This document shows, piece by piece, positions 63,874 to 64,000 of a DNA stretch of 64,000 nt. Numbering within the stretch: position 1 is the stretch's first letter; each line of letters begins with the position of its first letter. Origin of the DNA: Boseongicola aestuarii. GTDB taxonomy: Bacteria; Pseudomonadota; Alphaproteobacteria; Rhodobacterales; Rhodobacteraceae. Under the pieces are notes generated by a model. That model saw only the letters and a program-made list of their open reading frames with translations. It did no database searches and was not told the origin of the DNA. The stretch is taken from contig NZ_FXXQ01000012.1 of the NCBI RefSeq assembly GCF_900184815.1, forward strand, positions 48,531 through 112,530. The letters are read 5' to 3'. A program made the position numbers and the translations under genes.

Positions 63874-64000
63874 ATGGCAAAGGCAAAGTTTGAACGTAAC
63901 AAACCGCACGTTAACATTGGCACGATCGGTCACGTTGACCACGGCAAGACGACACTGACGGCTGCGATCACGAAGTACTTCGGTGACTTCAAGGCGTATG
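63874..64000 (+). CDS. tuf: Elongation factor Tu, N-terminal part (cut by window end)
   Basis: This is the start of the GTPase that delivers aminoacyl-tRNA to the ribosome. [19 protein letters not shown] is followed by the G1 motif [15 protein letters not shown]. The first 42 codons are present, and the rest is outside the window. Confidence 0.97.
   Translation, partial: MAKAKFERNKPHVNIGTIGHVDHGKTTLTAAITKYFGDFKAY

Overview
The window reads as a chromosomal, mostly housekeeping segment of an alphaproteobacterium of the order Rhodobacterales (Roseobacter group). The evidence is the gene content and order: tandem peptide deformylases before fmt; ilvE beside a petP/petR-like pair; the pckA / chvI-chvG-hprK-rapZ-EIIA-HPr block; the short lone-kinase type of HprK; a single rpoZ-rsh pair; high-GC codon use; and a recurrent GC-rich intergenic repeat seen here three times. 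The assignment rests on recognition of families, not on a search. There is no rRNA, tRNA, CRISPR array, prophage or complete insertion sequence.

Layout. 1-2.0 kb: end of def, a degenerate second deformylase, fmt, and a small membrane protein. 2.0-6.3 kb (minus): a tightly coupled seven-gene chain, ispH - lysE-type exporter - DUF3429 - methyltransferase - GST - rnhA - TRIC-like channel, the last gene frameshifted. 6.4-7.5 kb: cytochrome c and a NYN-domain protein. 7.8-13.6 kb (plus): rpoZ, rsh, DUF2062, mtgA, GST, queG, then an unlisted 56-residue basic ORF. 13.9-17.9 kb: exporter, small hypotheticals, ilvE (minus), MarR and OmpR-type regulators. 17.9-21.9 kb (plus): histone-deacetylase-like hydrolase, xseB, ispA, dxs; with ispH these cover the start and end of the non-mevalonate isoprenoid route. 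21.9-30.4 kb: epimerase-like protein, amn, HU, TIGR00341 protein, EamA exporter, CcdA/thioredoxin pair, cupin, a Cys-rich hypothetical, aroC. 31.0-34.4 kb: a TPP riboswitch controlling thiBPQ.

34.4-39.8 kb: a short inverted-repeat-bounded element, arfB preceded by a structured leader RNA, yhhQ, phytase-like esterase, mepA, an MFS protein and a thioesterase. 39.8-46.0 kb: yggT, recQ, HAD phosphatase, Mn-type pyrophosphatase, DUF2161 and TauE. 46.1-52.6 kb: pckA divergent from chvI-chvG-hprK-rapZ-EIIA-HPr, linking envelope/acid signalling to carbon metabolism. 52.6-58.4 kb: hydroxybutyryl-CoA dehydrogenase, a DUF6473-like protein, etfBA, VOC protein, cobalamin adenosyltransferase, HIG1-like protein, SDR. 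58.5-64 kb: parC, DUF898, M48 protease, lipoprotein and the start of tuf.

The most interesting feature is at 35.10-35.30 kb on the minus strand. A promoter-like TTGACA is followed by a near-complete complement of the 16S rRNA 3' tail, an 18-codon ORF, several nested stems and a terminator only 16 bases before the start codon of the ribosome-rescue gene arfB. The end of the small ORF carries a copy of the terminator's 5' arm, so an antiterminator can be drawn. This looks like a translation-sensing attenuator for arfB, although a free sRNA is also possible.
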